Positions 62,502-64,000 of a stretch of 64,000 bases of DNA are shown one piece after another. Numbering within the stretch: position 1 is the first letter of the stretch; every line of letters begins with the position of its first letter. Source of the DNA: Salinigranum rubrum (GTDB lineage Archaea > Halobacteriota > Halobacteria > Halobacteriales > Haloferacaceae); contig NZ_CP026309.1 in the NCBI RefSeq assembly GCF_002906575.1, forward strand, positions 1,240,001 through 1,304,000. The letters are read 5' to 3'. The position numbers and the translations under genes are program-made. The notes under the pieces were generated by a model. The model was not told the DNA's origin and did no database searches. It worked only from the letters and a program-made list of their open reading frames with translations.

Positions 62502-63928
62502 ACCCCTTCACCGCACCGTTCGAGGCACAGCGGAAGATGCTCGAATCGTGGACCGACGCCGTCGAGACGGCCGAGGCCGCGCCCGAGGGCCTCGAGACGA
62601 TGGCTTCGGTCGAGGTAGGTGAGACGCCGAGCGAGGTCGTCTACGAGGAGAACAAGCTCAAACTCCTCCGATACGACGCCGAGGCCGCGGGTATCGAGCC
62701 CGAGGAGACCCACGACGTCCCCATCCTCATCGTCTACGCGCTCATCAACCGGCCGTACATCCTCGACCTCCAGCCCGACCGTTCCGTCGTGCGACGGCTC
62801 TTGGAGGCGGGGTTCGACGTCTACCTCATCGACTGGGGCGAGCCCTCGCTCTTGGACCAGTCGCTGACGCTCGACGACTACGTCAACCGCTACATCGACA
62901 ACTGCGTCGACGAAGTCGCCGAGCGTGCGGGCGTCGACGCCATCAACCTCTTAGGCTACTGCATGGGCGGGACGATGAGCGTCATGTACGCGGCGCTGCA
63001 CCCCGAGAAGGTCCGAAACCTCGGTCTGATGGCGGCGGGCCTCTGCTTCGCCGGCACCGGGGGCATCCTCGAAGAGTGGGGCGACGACGAGTACTACTCG
63101 CCGCGCGACGTCACGGGTGCGTTCGGGAACGTCCCCGCGGAGTTCCTCGACGTCGGCTTCGCGCTCATGGACCCGGTCAACAACTACGTCTCGAAGTACA
63201 CCACGCTGTACGACAACCTCGGGAACGAGGACTTCGTGGAGAACTTCGCCCGGATGGAGCGCTGGCTGTCGGACGGCATCGACCTCGCCGGGTCGACGTA
63301 CGTCCAGTTCCTCGAGGACGTCTACCAGGGGAACAAACTGTACGAGAACGAACTCGAACTGGACGGCAAACACGTCGACCTCGGGGAGATCACGATGCCC
63401 GTCCTCCAAATCGTCGGCCAGTACGACCACCTCATCCCGCCGGAGGCGTCCCGGCCGTTCAACGACGCCATCCCGTCCGACGACGCGACCCTGATGGAGG
63501 AGTCGACCGGCCACATCGGACTGTCCGTGTCGAGCAAGTCACACGCGAACCTCTGGCCCAACGTCGCCGAGTGGTACGCCGAGCGCTCCCGACTCGACGA
63601 CTCGGACGAGGCGGTCGACATCGATGTCGACGGACCCGAGGCCGGAGACGACGAGGCCGTCGACGCCGAGAACGGGACCGTCCACGTCGAGGACGACGCC
63701 GGCGAGGAGGACGAAGACGACGAGAGCGGAGCCGAGGCGTTCGACGACACGGACCTCGACCAGGTTCGCGGCGTCGGCCCGGCCTACGCCGACCGACTCC
63801 GCGAGGCGGGCGTCGGCACCGTCTCCGAACTCGCGGCGGCCGACCCCGAGACGCTCGCGGAGCGAATCGACGTCTCGACGTCGCGGGTCGCCGACTGGGT
63901 CGACCACGCGACCGAACTCACGTCCTGA
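62498..63928 (+). CDS. phaC: Class III polyhydroxyalkanoate synthase catalytic subunit with HhH tail
   Basis: This 476-residue alpha/beta-hydrolase polymerises (R)-3-hydroxyacyl-CoA into polyhydroxyalkanoate. The lipase-box-like GYCMGG has the nucleophile Cys155, with Asp310 (GQYDHL) and His339 (TGHIGLS) completing the triad. The catalytic part ends near residue 362. It is followed by an acidic linker of about 50 residues (Asp/Glu-rich) and a helix-hairpin-helix domain (about residues 419-476: [20 protein letters not shown], then [20 protein letters not shown]). The tail resembles DNA-binding HhH domains, an uncommon partner for PhaC. It overlaps phaE by 4 bp. Confidence 0.95.
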   Translation: MNPFTAPFEAQRKMLESWTDAVETAEAAPEGLETMASVEVGETPSEVVYEENKLKLLRYDAEAAGIEPEETHDVPILIVYALINRPYILDLQPDRSVVRRLLEAGFDVYLIDWGEPSLLDQSLTLDDYVNRYIDNCVDEVAERAGVDAINLLGYCMGGTMSVMYAALHPEKVRNLGLMAAGLCFAGTGGILEEWGDDEYYSPRDVTGAFGNVPAEFLDVGFALMDPVNNYVSKYTTLYDNLGNEDFVENFARMERWLSDGIDLAGSTYVQFLEDVYQGNKLYENELELDGKHVDLGEITMPVLQIVGQYDHLIPPEASRPFNDAIPSDDATLMEESTGHIGLSVSSKSHANLWPNVAEWYAERSRLDDSDEAVDIDVDGPEAGDDEAVDAENGTVHVEDDAGEEDEDDESGAEAFDDTDLDQVRGVGPAYADRLREAGVGTVSELAAADPETLAERIDVSTSRVADWVDHATELTS

Positions 63929-64000
63929 GCCGACTCCCCGGACTGACCACTCCTCGGCCGGCCTGACGCGAACCCGCGCTCCGGACGTCACCGTTTCTCA

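Overview
The window is a gene-dense stretch of a haloarchaeal (class Halobacteria) chromosome. The evidence is the very high GC content with GC-ending codons, acidic proteins, many GTG starts, TATA-type promoters with short or no leaders, a halophile-style nuo operon and pha cluster, Tat-type lipoprotein signals, an archaeal SRP RNA and several protein families known mainly from haloarchaea. I see no rRNA, tRNA, CRISPR array, insertion sequence or prophage.

Layout. 0.2-10 kb: DedA/TVP38 membrane protein, Cys-type formate dehydrogenase-like molybdoenzyme, FMN-binding protein, two divergent universal stress proteins, a 5'-truncated trkA remnant, a phosphoesterase operon with a 40-residue leader gene, a CopD-like membrane protein, a frame-disrupted DUF2071 gene, a macro-domain protein and a beta-type carbonic anhydrase with a His-rich N-terminus. 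10-27 kb: Old Yellow Enzyme homologue, HTH regulator plus membrane partner, thioredoxin, the AMP phosphorylase / ribose-1,5-bisphosphate isomerase pair, a CaCA exchanger, a Hel308-type helicase, an FG-GAP lipoprotein, aminotransferase-ribH, a zinc alcohol dehydrogenase, Agl23-type membrane protein and purK-purE. 27.4-37.9 kb: nuoA-B-CD-H-I-J1-J2-K-L-M-N, without nuoEFG. 38-54 kb: SnoaL-like protein, DHH phosphoesterase, CBS/ParB-like protein, MOSC protein, M24 peptidase, MFS transporter, histidine-kinase pseudogene, serine hydrolase, a DRTGG protein overlapping an ADP-forming acyl-CoA synthetase, a lipoprotein and a YbaK-type deacylase. 54-64 kb: two bPH2-type PH-domain proteins, SRP RNA on the minus strand (about 57190-57502), a thiolase-DUF35 pair, and a polyhydroxyalkanoate cluster (MaoC divergent from phaR-phaP-phaE-phaC).

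Two themes run through the window. First, at least eight otherwise well-conserved genes (DUF2071, nuoCD, nuoH, nuoK, a lipoprotein, a PH-domain protein, thiolase and a 59.7 kb hypothetical gene) are interrupted by one-base shifts, mostly explained by one missing base, often in a C or G run. This looks more like deletion errors in a draft sequence than true gene loss. Second, the larger gene-poor gaps (15.4, 20.1, 37.9, 53.5 and 56.7 kb) hold hairpin-rich sequence, much of it dispersed repeat modules, including a 31-bp block present identically and inverted at 15.55 and 20.2 kb. No wholly new multi-gene system is evident. The best leads are the repeat family, a helix-hairpin-helix tail on PhaC, and a symmetric candidate operator in front of phaR.
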